A stretch of DNA of 64,000 nt, taken from contig NZ_CAJRAU010000001.1 in assembly GCF_907165045.1 (NCBI RefSeq), positions 310,001 to 374,000 of the forward strand, given 5' to 3'. Below are positions 38,014 through 46,442 of the stretch, piece by piece. The translations under genes were made by a program, and so were the position numbers. The stretch is from Dyadobacter linearis. Its GTDB lineage: Bacteria; Bacteroidota; Bacteroidia; Cytophagales; Spirosomataceae. Within the stretch, counting starts at the first letter, position 1; each line of letters begins with the position of its first letter. The notes beneath the pieces were generated by a model. That model saw only the letters and a list, made by a program, of their open reading frames with translations. It was not told the DNA's origin and made no database searches.

Positions 38014-41000
38014 ATGACAATCATCGAGAAATACCGGATCACGGCCGAACTATACAAAGACCTTAACAAATCGCTGGTACGCGCGGTGGACGGTATATCA
38101 GGGAAAAATGTGATTTTGAAGACCATTCCATTTACCGGAATGCTGGACCCGGCTTGTCAGGAAATCGAACAGGAATTTGCTTTCGGAAGCACATTTTCTT
38201 TTACAGGGATATTGAATTATACCCGGATTTTAAGGCCTGAGAACTATCTGGTGCTCGAAATGGATGATTTTGAAGGATGCAGCCTCGAAAGTTTCCTGAC
38301 CGGAAACCGCCTCTCTATTCCCTCGGCGCTTCACCTGGCCACTTCTCTTACGCTGATCGCAGAAGAGCTGCAATACCATGGGATCTCCCACTCGGATTTG
38401 CGCCCGGCCCACTTTCTCGTCAATCCCGAAACATTCCAGGCACGCCTGACCGACTTGAGCAGCGCCGCTGGTTTGGACAGGAAGGAACAAAATGCAGGCA
38501 GGAATACGAACCTGACCGCATTGCAATACATGTCGCCCGAGCAAAGCGGGCTTACAGATACGCCGGTAGACTTTCGCTCAGAGTATTACAACCTGGGCGT
38601 GATGTTCTACCAGCTGTTCACAGGTGTGCTGCCTTTTGAAAATGCAGATCCCAATGAGCTCGTACACGCACACATGGCGCGCACACCGACGAATCCGTCG
38701 ACTATTAATCCGGAAATCCCTTCCTGTATTTCAAACATTATCTTAAAGCTGATAGCTAAAAGACCTTCCGACCGTTACCAGACTACCAGAGGAATACGGG
38801 CTGACCTGGCGACGTGCCTGGAAAATTTTCACAAAAAAAGCCCGAATACACAGTTCCAGATTGGCGGGCACGACTTTCCCGGCCAGTTTGGCATTACCGA
38901 AAAATTGTATGGAAGAGACCGCGAGCTGGAATTGCTGCTTGCAGCGTTTGAACGCTCCGGCGACCGCAATGAAATGTTTTTAGTGTCGGGAAATTCGGGT
39001 ATTGGTAAATCCTCACTGATCCGAGCGCTGCAAAAGCAGGTGGAACCGCGTGCGCTTTTTATTACGGGAAAGTTTGATCAATATCTACAAAATGTTCCTT
39101 TTGAGGCGATTATACAGGCTTTTAAAGAACTCATTTGCAAAATATCTCATCAGGACGCAACCTATTGGAAAGCGCAGATCCTGGATGCAGTAGGTCAGTT
39201 TGGCCAGATAATCGTCGACGTAATTCCCGATCTGGAAAAAATGATCGGAAAGCAGCCGGCGGTGGAAATTTTGACTCCTATTGAAGCGCAGAACCGGTTT
39301 GTGAACGTATTTACCGGCTTTATTAATGTATTTACAAAAAAGGAACATCCTCTGGTTATTTTTCTGGATGATCTGCATTGGGCCGACCCTTCGAGTCTGC
39401 GTTTTCTGAGCCGCGTTACCTATTCGGTGGAAGGCTCAAACCTCTTCATAACAGGAACTTACCGTGACAATGAGCTTTCAGAAAAGCATCCATTGAGAAC
39501 GGCATTGAAAGAACTGGATACAGCAGCTTCGAATTTATCCCAGCTTACCTTATATCCGCTACAACCTGCCGACATTACCGCACTCATTTCGGATACCTTT
39601 TCCTGTCCGCCGAAAGTTGCTGCCCAACTGGCCGATATGGTTTTCACGCGCACTTTAGGCAATCCTTTTTTTGTATCTGAAACACTCAAAGATCTGGTTT
39701 CCAATGAGCTGGTGAGATATAATCCTAAGCTTCGCAAATGGACCTGGGACCAGCACGAAGTGAGAGGGTATGCTTTATCAGGATCGTCGCAGCAACTATT
39801 AACATCAAAAATCAACAATCTGCGGGAACCGGCGCGCCAGGCATTGGTTACCGCGTCCTGCATCGGCTCGGATTTCGATCTGCTCATACTTTCCGCATTG
39901 AATGACAAGACGCCGCAGGAAATATCGGAGGATCTGCGGGAAGCCGTCGCTGAAAATTTGCTGCAACTTTCCGACGAGCGGGGCAATGGAACGCGATTTC
40001 TAAATGTCAAACGCTACCATTTCGTCCACGATCAGGTGCAGCAGGCAGCTTATAACCTGCTGTCGGTTGAAGCCAGAAATGAGCTGCATGTGAATATCGG
40101 CTATTTTTTACTTGAAAGGCTTTCCGCGGCTGAACGTTACGAGCAGCTTTTTGAGATCGTCAATCACCTCAATCACCACCAGTACTTTGCTCAACCCGGG
40201 GAGCGATACAAAATTGCGGAACTGAATTTTGAAGCTGGTAAAAAAGCACGTTCGTCGGCAGCCTACTCCGTGGCAATGGCCTATTTCAGGATTGGAAAAG
40301 AGCTCCTGGTGTCTGCAGACTGGACTGATGCTTACCAGCTCGCTCTCGATCTCCACCTCCACCTGGCCGAAAGCGCTTACCTCGCCGGCGACGCCGCAAC
40401 CTGCATGGAGGTAGCTGAAACTGCATTAATTGCTGCCAAAAATGAGGATAAGATCAAATTTTACCAGATCCAGATCCAAAGCCTGATATTTCACGAGCAG
40501 CCATTTGAAGCGATATCACTTTCATTAAAAGTACTGAAAGAACTGAATGTGACCTTCCCTGCAAAGATCAAAAAATGGCATACCGCCTCGGCATATCTGA
40601 AATCCAAGTGGCTGATGCGGGGAAAAAAAATTGAAGCGCTCGAAACCCTGCCTCAAATGACAGCGCCAAATCAATTGGCCGCCATGCGCTTTTTGCAAAA
40701 TATAACAGCCGCTTCTTTCTCGGCTATTCCCGAACTATATCCTTTGATGGTGCTGAAAATGGTGGAATTGTCGCTGAAATATGGCATTGCACCCGAATCG
40801 GCAATTACCTTCGCGACTTACGGAGCTATTGTAAATGCAATCGAATACAACCACGACGCCTGTTACCGGTATGGAAATGTGGCCCTGAAATTGGCTGACC
40901 GGTTTGAGAATTCGGCCGCCAGAGCGCGCACGCTGCTGATCTATAATATCGTCAACAGGTCGTCGGGGCAGCATACCAACGAGGTACTGGAACCGCTGCG

Positions 41001-43638
41001 GGTATCTTACCAGACAGGTATCGAAATGGGTGACGTGGAATATTGCTCCTATGCTTCAAGTACTTACAGCTTCCATTTATTGCTTTCCGGGAAAAACCTG
41101 CATTGGGTTAAGCACGAAATACTTCGCTACAACCAGCTGCCCCGCTCACTCTCAAAAGGAGCAGTATCACATCATAATGAACCCCTGACCCAGATCGCAT
41201 CCAATCTGCTTGGTGAAAACGAAGATCCTGTTGTCTTGACCGGCGAATATTTTGATGAAGGCGAATCGTTTTCGGGAATTTTTGCATTGAAAAATAACTC
41301 CCGGATGTTTGTGTGTTTCGCGTATAAACTGGCATTGGCCTATCTGTCGGGAGAACTGGAAAGAGGGCTGGCACTGACGCGGCATGCGGACGCATTTGAG
41401 GGTAATGTTCGCGGAAGTCAATTTGAATCCCTTTTTTCGTTCTTCTTCGGCCTCCTTAATATTGCGCTTTACAGAAAAGCAGGAAATAATAGCTATTTAA
41501 AAACGGCTGCAAAACACCGCGACAAGATCCGGAAGCTTTCCCGGCAAGTCCCTGTTAATCTGGAACACCGCTTCTATCTGATGGAGGCGGAGCTTTTTGC
41601 TGCAAAAGGCAACACGCAACAAGCAGTAGCTTACTATGACAAGGCCATAAAAACCGGAATTGAAAATGGTCATTTGCATGAAGCTGCGCTGGCTAATGAG
41701 CTTTGTGGTAAATTTTGGCAAGAAAAAGGTCAGATTAAAATGGCGCTGAGTTACCTGAGCGTGGCATTGGACGGTTACCGGGAATGGGGCTGCGTAATTA
41801 AAGAAAGAAAATTACTGGCCGAATTCCCCGCACTTTCGCAGGGTTTTCAGGATCATGCAGCCGTTATTTCGCCCAAGAACGGAGCGGGAGAAAGCATTGT
41901 ATCAACACTGGATCTGGCTACGCTCATGAAAACGTCCACCGCCATTTCGAGCGAGGTCGTGTTTGGCAGGTTACTGGAAAAACTAATGCAGTTTGCCATT
42001 GAAAATGCAGGCGCACAGTCGGGTTACTTCCTGCTCGATTGGGGTGGAGAACTGTATATTGAAGCCAGGAGATCAGTGATTGACGGAGCGAGTGAAATAC
42101 GAAAAATACGGCTTGCAGACTCAGATCAACTTCCGGCGAGCATGATAGAACACGTTTTTAATACAAAATCTGACGTAGTGCTGCACGATGCACTCGCCAG
42201 TGATGCATTCAAAAACGACCCCATTGTGATGCAGCGGGAAATTCGCTCGGTATTGTGCATTCCGGCACTGAACCAGGGGAAGCTGGTGGGTGTACTATAT
42301 CTTGAAAATAATCTCGCCACTGCCGTTTTCACCAACGAGCGTACACAACTATTAAAGCTCCTTTCCGGCCAGATCGCGGTGTCCATCGAAAATGCAATCT
42401 TATATGAAAAATTGGAACAGAAAGTGGCTGTGCGAACAGCCGAGATTCAGGTTCAGAAGGAAGAAATAGAGCGCCAGAAGCTATTGGTAGAGGAAAAATC
42501 GAAATTTAAAGAACAGTTTTTTGCCAATATGAGCCACGAGATCCGGACACCGATGACGGCGATTCTGGGTATGTCCGAGCTCATTTTCGACACGCAGCTC
42601 GACGCCAAGCAAACCGAGTACGCAAAGGGAATCCGGTATTCTTCTGAAAATCTGCTGGCGATCATCAACGATATTCTGGACTACTCCAAGATCGAAGCAG
42701 GCAAATTTTCATTTGTCAATAAACCCTTCCAGGTACGCGACCGGATGAACCGGCTGGGCTACATTCTGAGAGTAATAGCAGAAGAAAAAGGACTAAAACT
42801 GGCAGTTACCGTCGACGAAGATGTGAGCCAGCAGCTGATCGGCGACCCGATCAGGCTGCATCAGATATTGCTGAACCTGGCCGGTAATGCAGTGAAATTT
42901 ACAGATAATGGTCTTGTGTCGATTAAAGTAAGTGTGGTGAATAAAGATCGCGAGAACGAAGAGTTGCTATTTGAAGTAACTGATACCGGGATTGGAATTG
43001 CAGAGGACAAGCTGGCCTATATTTTTGAAACTTTCACCCGTATTGACGATGATTTGAATACCAAACAATCCGGAACAGGATTGGGCTTGTTCATTGCCAA
43101 AAAGCTGGTAGAAGAGCAAGGCGGCAGCATGCAGGTCAAAAGTACGTTAGGAAAAGGAACAAGATTCAGCTTCAACCTCACCTTCGAAGTTTGCAGTCCG
43201 GGCGATCATGTGGAAGACGGCGAAGAGGATAGCAATCTTGCCGATGTGAGCATATTGCTGGTGGAAGACAATCTATTCAACCAGGTCGTGGCGGAAGAAA
43301 CTTTGAAAAAAATTATCCAGAATGTACGTGTGACGATCGCAGATAATGGCGAGAATGCACTCAGAAAGCTCGACGAAGCTAGTTTTGATATTATATTAAT
43401 GGACGTAAAAATGCCGGTTATGGACGGATACAAGGCTACCAGAGCGATCCGCGGGCGCGAAAAAGACAGGCATATACCCATCCTCGCCTTTACGTCAAAT
43501 GCGAACCCGGCCGAAGCGCAAAAGTGCCGGGACGCGGGTATGGACGATTACATCACCAAACCCATTGAAGCAAAAAAATTGAAATACAAAATCAGGAAAT
43601 TGCTGAAAGGCGCGATACAAACTGAGCCAACTTCCTAA
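38014..43638 (+). CDS. Giant kinase-ATPase-TPR-GAF hybrid histidine kinase with receiver
   Basis: This 1874-residue soluble protein starts with a Ser/Thr kinase-like domain (1-270). An AAA/NACHT-like ATPase follows (about 300-560; P-loop GNSGIGKSS with K332, Walker B LVIFLDDLHWADPSS), then a TPR-like helical region (about 640-1290). A GAF domain (about 1310-1470), coiled coil, HisKA (H1508 in [11 protein letters not shown]), HATPase and a receiver (D1797 in ILMDVKMPVMDG) complete it. In the kinase domain the catalytic loop reads HSDLRPAHFL (H126, D128) and the DFG position reads DLS (147-149): the magnesium-binding Asn and Gly are missing although K36 remains. It is divergent from the StyA-like gene and overlaps the convergent Hpt gene by four bases. 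Confidence 0.93.
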   Translation: MTIIEKYRITAELYKDLNKSLVRAVDGISGKNVILKTIPFTGMLDPACQEIEQEFAFGSTFSFTGILNYTRILRPENYLVLEMDDFEGCSLESFLTGNRLSIPSALHLATSLTLIAEELQYHGISHSDLRPAHFLVNPETFQARLTDLSSAAGLDRKEQNAGRNTNLTALQYMSPEQSGLTDTPVDFRSEYYNLGVMFYQLFTGVLPFENADPNELVHAHMARTPTNPSTINPEIPSCISNIILKLIAKRPSDRYQTTRGIRADLATCLENFHKKSPNTQFQIGGHDFPGQFGITEKLYGRDRELELLLAAFERSGDRNEMFLVSGNSGIGKSSLIRALQKQVEPRALFITGKFDQYLQNVPFEAIIQAFKELICKISHQDATYWKAQILDAVGQFGQIIVDVIPDLEKMIGKQPAVEILTPIEAQNRFVNVFTGFINVFTKKEHPLVIFLDDLHWADPSSLRFLSRVTYSVEGSNLFITGTYRDNELSEKHPLRTALKELDTAASNLSQLTLYPLQPADITALISDTFSCPPKVAAQLADMVFTRTLGNPFFVSETLKDLVSNELVRYNPKLRKWTWDQHEVRGYALSGSSQQLLTSKINNLREPARQALVTASCIGSDFDLLILSALNDKTPQEISEDLREAVAENLLQLSDERGNGTRFLNVKRYHFVHDQVQQAAYNLLSVEARNELHVNIGYFLLERLSAAERYEQLFEIVNHLNHHQYFAQPGERYKIAELNFEAGKKARSSAAYSVAMAYFRIGKELLVSADWTDAYQLALDLHLHLAESAYLAGDAATCMEVAETALIAAKNEDKIKFYQIQIQSLIFHEQPFEAISLSLKVLKELNVTFPAKIKKWHTASAYLKSKWLMRGKKIEALETLPQMTAPNQLAAMRFLQNITAASFSAIPELYPLMVLKMVELSLKYGIAPESAITFATYGAIVNAIEYNHDACYRYGNVALKLADRFENSAARARTLLIYNIVNRSSGQHTNEVLEPLRVSYQTGIEMGDVEYCSYASSTYSFHLLLSGKNLHWVKHEILRYNQLPRSLSKGAVSHHNEPLTQIASNLLGENEDPVVLTGEYFDEGESFSGIFALKNNSRMFVCFAYKLALAYLSGELERGLALTRHADAFEGNVRGSQFESLFSFFFGLLNIALYRKAGNNSYLKTAAKHRDKIRKLSRQVPVNLEHRFYLMEAELFAAKGNTQQAVAYYDKAIKTGIENGHLHEAALANELCGKFWQEKGQIKMALSYLSVALDGYREWGCVIKERKLLAEFPALSQGFQDHAAVISPKNGAGESIVSTLDLATLMKTSTAISSEVVFGRLLEKLMQFAIENAGAQSGYFLLDWGGELYIEARRSVIDGASEIRKIRLADSDQLPASMIEHVFNTKSDVVLHDALASDAFKNDPIVMQREIRSVLCIPALNQGKLVGVLYLENNLATAVFTNERTQLLKLLSGQIAVSIENAILYEKLEQKVAVRTAEIQVQKEEIERQKLLVEEKSKFKEQFFANMSHEIRTPMTAILGMSELIFDTQLDAKQTEYAKGIRYSSENLLAIINDILDYSKIEAGKFSFVNKPFQVRDRMNRLGYILRVIAEEKGLKLAVTVDEDVSQQLIGDPIRLHQILLNLAGNAVKFTDNGLVSIKVSVVNKDRENEELLFEVTDTGIGIAEDKLAYIFETFTRIDDDLNTKQSGTGLGLFIAKKLVEEQGGSMQVKSTLGKGTRFSFNLTFEVCSPGDHVEDGEEDSNLADVSILLVEDNLFNQVVAEETLKKIIQNVRVTIADNGENALRKLDEASFDIILMDVKMPVMDGYKATRAIRGREKDRHIPILAFTSNANPAEAQKCRDAGMDDYITKPIEAKKLKYKIRKLLKGAIQTEPTS

Positions 43639-43976
43639 GAAAGGCTATTCGATTCACCGGAAAACTCTGCGTGCCAGAAAATATCGAATTTCTGCTGAAA
43701 AGCGGCGATTTGTGAAGCTATTGTGTCCGTTTCGCCACTATCGACACTTTCTTCCATTTCCGCCATTTGCCCGGCAAACTCAGTTAAACCTACATAATTG
43801 AACTGCGTTTTAAGACTGTGAAGCGCGGTTGAAAGTGCTTCCCAGTCTTGGTCCGCACAAAGTGCCGGAAGTGATTCAACCTGGCCGGGAACCTGCGATT
43901 TGAATATAGAAACAAAATGCAGAACCAGCTTTTCATCGCCCGACATCAGGTTTCTCAACAGGGCCAGATCTATCAT
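43635..43976 (-). CDS. Stand-alone Hpt phosphotransfer protein
   Basis: This 113-residue helical protein has the Hpt signature with acceptor H53 (TALHSLKTQFNYVG). It has no kinase or receiver domain and would pass phosphate between the receiver of a hybrid kinase and a response regulator. The start ATG overlaps the stop codon of the OmpR-type regulator gene by one base (TGATG), indicating coupled translation, and its end overlaps the hybrid-kinase gene from the other strand. The neighbouring hybrid kinases lack an Hpt domain, so it is the natural missing link. Confidence 0.9.
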   Translation of the reverse strand: MIDLALLRNLMSGDEKLVLHFVSIFKSQVPGQVESLPALCADQDWEALSTALHSLKTQFNYVGLTEFAGQMAEMEESVDSGETDTIASQIAAFQQKFDIFWHAEFSGESNSLS

Positions 43977-44677
43977 CAGCTATCGCTTCGTTTGTAAATG
44001 AGCTTATAGCCTTCCCCGTGCAAATTGAGGATTTCGACAGACGGATCCGGCTTTAAAAACTTGCGCAGCTTGCTCACGTACACATTCAGACTATATCCCC
44101 GGTAATGCTCCTCATCTCCCCATATCCCCATCATCGCGGCATCGCGGGTGAGTACTTTGTTCTGATGCTCGCAGAACATTTTGAGCAGTTTCGATTCTAT
44201 GGAAGTAAGCTTGATCTTCTCGCCGGTCACGGTCAGTTCGCGAAGTTCCGGCTCAAATTTGGACAGCCCCCATTGATACTGATCGATCGCAATGGTCTTT
44301 TCCTGCACTTTCACCCTTTTCAAAATGGCGCGTATCCGTAGATATAATTCCTCCATACTAAACGGTTTGGTCAGGTAATCGTCGGCGCCGATCGTCAGCC
44401 CTTTGATCTTGTCTTCTTTCAGCGACTGGCCGGTCAGGAAAATAATAGGTGTAGTTTCTTTGATCTCCTTGATCTCCCCGGCCAGCGTGAACCCGTCTTT
44501 CTTCGGCATCTTGATATCAAGTACGCACAGGTCAAATGAATGCAGTTTAAAGGCATCGAGCCCGGCCTGGCCATCATGCTTGAGCATAACCTTGCAGCCT
44601 TTCATTTCGAGATATTCCTTGGTCAATTCGCTATACTGGACCTCATCGTCGATCAATAGCAGGTGTGGCGTTTCCAT
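43976..44677 (-). CDS. OmpR-family response regulator
   Basis: This 233-residue regulator has a receiver (1-120; D54 in LCVLDIKMPKKDGF, LTKPFSMEELYLR at 100-115) and a winged-helix output (about 135-230; TSIESKLLKMFCEHQNKVLT and VYVSKLRKFLKPD). It is co-translated with the Hpt protein downstream. No membrane kinase is adjacent, so phosphate probably arrives through the Hpt protein. Target genes are unknown. Confidence 0.93.
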   Translation of the reverse strand: METPHLLLIDDEVQYSELTKEYLEMKGCKVMLKHDGQAGLDAFKLHSFDLCVLDIKMPKKDGFTLAGEIKEIKETTPIIFLTGQSLKEDKIKGLTIGADDYLTKPFSMEELYLRIRAILKRVKVQEKTIAIDQYQWGLSKFEPELRELTVTGEKIKLTSIESKLLKMFCEHQNKVLTRDAAMMGIWGDEEHYRGYSLNVYVSKLRKFLKPDPSVEILNLHGEGYKLIYKRSDS

Positions 44678-44717
44678 TGTATTGGCGTTAAGTGCAAATG
44701 GGCAACAACTAAAGGCG

Positions 44718-44725
44718 CAAATCTA
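44718..44725 (-). promoter_or_regulatory. Possible -7 box TAGATTTG of the regulator/Hpt pair
   Basis: On the minus strand TAGATTTG matches TAnnTTTG exactly and lies 40 bases before the regulator start at 44677. A TTG at the expected distance upstream was not found. Confidence 0.4.
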
Positions 44726-44735
44726 AAGACAATAT

Positions 44736-44758
44736 AGCCGAGGGCTCCGGCTTTTTTT
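44736..44758 (+). terminator. Short hairpin with T-tract (terminator-like)
   Basis: AGCCG (44736-44740) pairs with CGGCT (44748-44752) around a seven-base loop, followed by a run of T. It points along the plus strand, in the spacer between the minus-strand regulator gene and the plus-strand DUF808 gene, where no plus-strand gene needs ending. It may stop antisense read-through from the left. Confidence 0.35.
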
Positions 44759-44924
44759 AAGTTCTTATTCAGTGGTATAAATATTGGTTCAATTACCGGT
44801 TTCCGTAAAAGCGTAAGTAAACAATCGGTTTAACTACCTTCGTACCCGAAACAGGCACTCAAACGTCCCAAACGCAGGCACTGGATCGGTTTTTTATAAG
44901 GTTTTCCGGTAATTAAAACATAAC

Positions 44925-45818
44925 ATGGCATCAGGATTTTTTGCGATTTTAGATGATATCGCTTTTCTAATGGACGACGTTGCGCTGGCAACCAAAGTAG
45001 CAACGCGTAAAACGGCCGGTATTCTCGGGGACGATCTGGCCGTGAATGCAGAAAAAGCAACCGGTTTTTTATCCGAAAGAGAACTGCCCGTTTTGTGGGC
45101 TATCACCAAAGGTTCATTCCTCAATAAGCTCATCATCGTTCCCGTTGCGCTGCTGCTCAACGCATTCCTGCCGGCTGCGATCACATACATATTGCTTCTT
45201 GGGGGACTTTATCTGGCCTATGAAGGGGTTGAAAAAATAATCGAATACTTTTTCCCTCATCCCAAGGAAGAGCAGTCCGCTGTGAAAGTGATCGAAGAGC
45301 AAAGTGCTGCCACAGCCGCCGAAAACGAAAAGACGAAAGTCAAATCCGCAGTGACCACGGACTTTATCCTCTCAATAGAAATCGTCATTATCGCGCTGGG
45401 CAGCGTTGCAGCCGAAAACCTCCCCATACAGATACTGACCGTTTCGGCAGTAGCGTTGCTGGCAACAGTTGGCGTTTACGGGATCGTGGCACTGATCGTG
45501 AGATCCGACGATGCGGGTTACAAGCTGATCAAAAGATCAAACGACAAAGGTTTTTTGTCAAAAGTTGGCCACGTGCTGGTAAAAGCACTTCCGATTATGA
45601 TCAAGGTGCTCGGTGCTGTGGGTACGGTAGCACTTATATTGGTTGCAGGCGGGATATTTGTCCATAATATTGAACAGCTGCACCACCTTTTTCCAAATCT
45701 GCCGTCTATCGTCAAAGAATTCATTGCCGGACTGGTTGCGGGACTGATCGCATTTTTAGTTTTTACCGGTTTCAAAAAACTTTTTTTCAAGAAAAAACCA
45801 GCTGGCGCAGCCCACTAA
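44925..45818 (+). CDS. DUF808 (YedI-type) inner-membrane protein
   Basis: This 297-residue membrane protein matches the DUF808 family closely: MASGFFAILDDIAFLMDDVA at the start, TRKTAGILGDDLAVNAEKA, and REXPVxWAITKGSFLNK-like text next. Five or six hydrophobic spans are visible (about 65-95, 145-165, 168-188, 220-245 and 262-285), with charged loops. The role is unknown. It stands alone, with a 247-base upstream spacer and a convergent neighbour 22 bases downstream. Confidence 0.9.
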   Translation: MASGFFAILDDIAFLMDDVALATKVATRKTAGILGDDLAVNAEKATGFLSERELPVLWAITKGSFLNKLIIVPVALLLNAFLPAAITYILLLGGLYLAYEGVEKIIEYFFPHPKEEQSAVKVIEEQSAATAAENEKTKVKSAVTTDFILSIEIVIIALGSVAAENLPIQILTVSAVALLATVGVYGIVALIVRSDDAGYKLIKRSNDKGFLSKVGHVLVKALPIMIKVLGAVGTVALILVAGGIFVHNIEQLHHLFPNLPSIVKEFIAGLVAGLIAFLVFTGFKKLFFKKKPAGAAH

Positions 45819-45828
45819 CATACATACC

Positions 45829-45875
45829 GGCAGACAGAAATCAGTCTTCTAACTGAAAAACAATTTCTGTCTGCC
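45829..45875. repeat. Perfect 13-base inverted repeat between convergent genes
   Basis: GGCAGACAGAAAT (45829-45841) and ATTTCTGTCTGCC (45863-45875) are exact reverse complements with a 21-base loop. The structure starts 10 bases after the DUF808 stop and covers the last codons of the convergent GyrI-like gene. No T-tract follows on either strand, so it is not a standard terminator but could stabilise both 3' ends. Confidence 0.7.
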
Positions 45876-46338
45876 ACTTATCCGGATTCGGCTCAAAGTC
45901 AGGATCAACCAGATAAAATTCGGTGCGTCCGCCCCAGTCCGTGCGGCCGTCAGCCTCCACCTTTTTTTCAGTCAGTCCTTCCGATTTGATCCAGTTTTCC
46001 AGCGCGACGTGCGCCTGCATCATATCTTTGAAATCCCCGGTATAAACGAGACTCGCGTAATTACCCGCCGGAAAACTGCCCGCAATCACAAGATCGTCGC
46101 CCCCCACTGCCTGACCGACAGAAAACCCGGCTTCGCAATCCAGCTCGCCGCGATCGTTCATTGATTTGTATAAAAAGAAATCCGGCCCCGCAGCTTCAAT
46201 ACCTCTTTCCTGCATCCATTGCTTTACCACCGGGATCAGCGGGGGCAGCGTATCAGGAATATCGTGCATGTGAACAGTCTTGGCGATAGCTACGTAATGC
46301 CGCTCATTTCGGTGACCGGAGATTGGTTCTGAAAGCAT
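45841..46338 (-). CDS. GyrI-like small-molecule-binding domain protein
   Basis: This 165-residue protein matches the GyrI/AraC effector-binding fold: MLSEPISGHRNERHYVAIAK at the start, DFFLYKSMNDRGELDCEAGF in the middle and a closing FYLVDPDFEPNPDKWQTEIV. Conserved Glu/Tyr residues line the expected pocket (E in DCEAGF). There is no DNA-binding domain. The start at 46338 matches the family opening; a longer ORF to 46380 is possible. The function is unknown; relatives bind drugs or hydrolyse cyclopropanoids. Confidence 0.82.
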   Translation of the reverse strand: MLSEPISGHRNERHYVAIAKTVHMHDIPDTLPPLIPVVKQWMQERGIEAAGPDFFLYKSMNDRGELDCEAGFSVGQAVGGDDLVIAGSFPAGNYASLVYTGDFKDMMQAHVALENWIKSEGLTEKKVEADGRTDWGGRTEFYLVDPDFEPNPDKWQTEIVFQLED

Positions 46339-46442
46339 CTTGACGTCTGGTTTAGTTGCGAGGCAAATTAACCCATTCAAATCACAACCCTAAGTGGCCA
46401 ATTACGACAAATAACAGGGTAATACGCGACAGGCTGGTAACC

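Noticed and set aside
37826..38020. Extended start of the StyA-like protein at 38020
   Set aside because: The 65 extra residues have no homology, cover the promoter and overlap the divergent kinase start.
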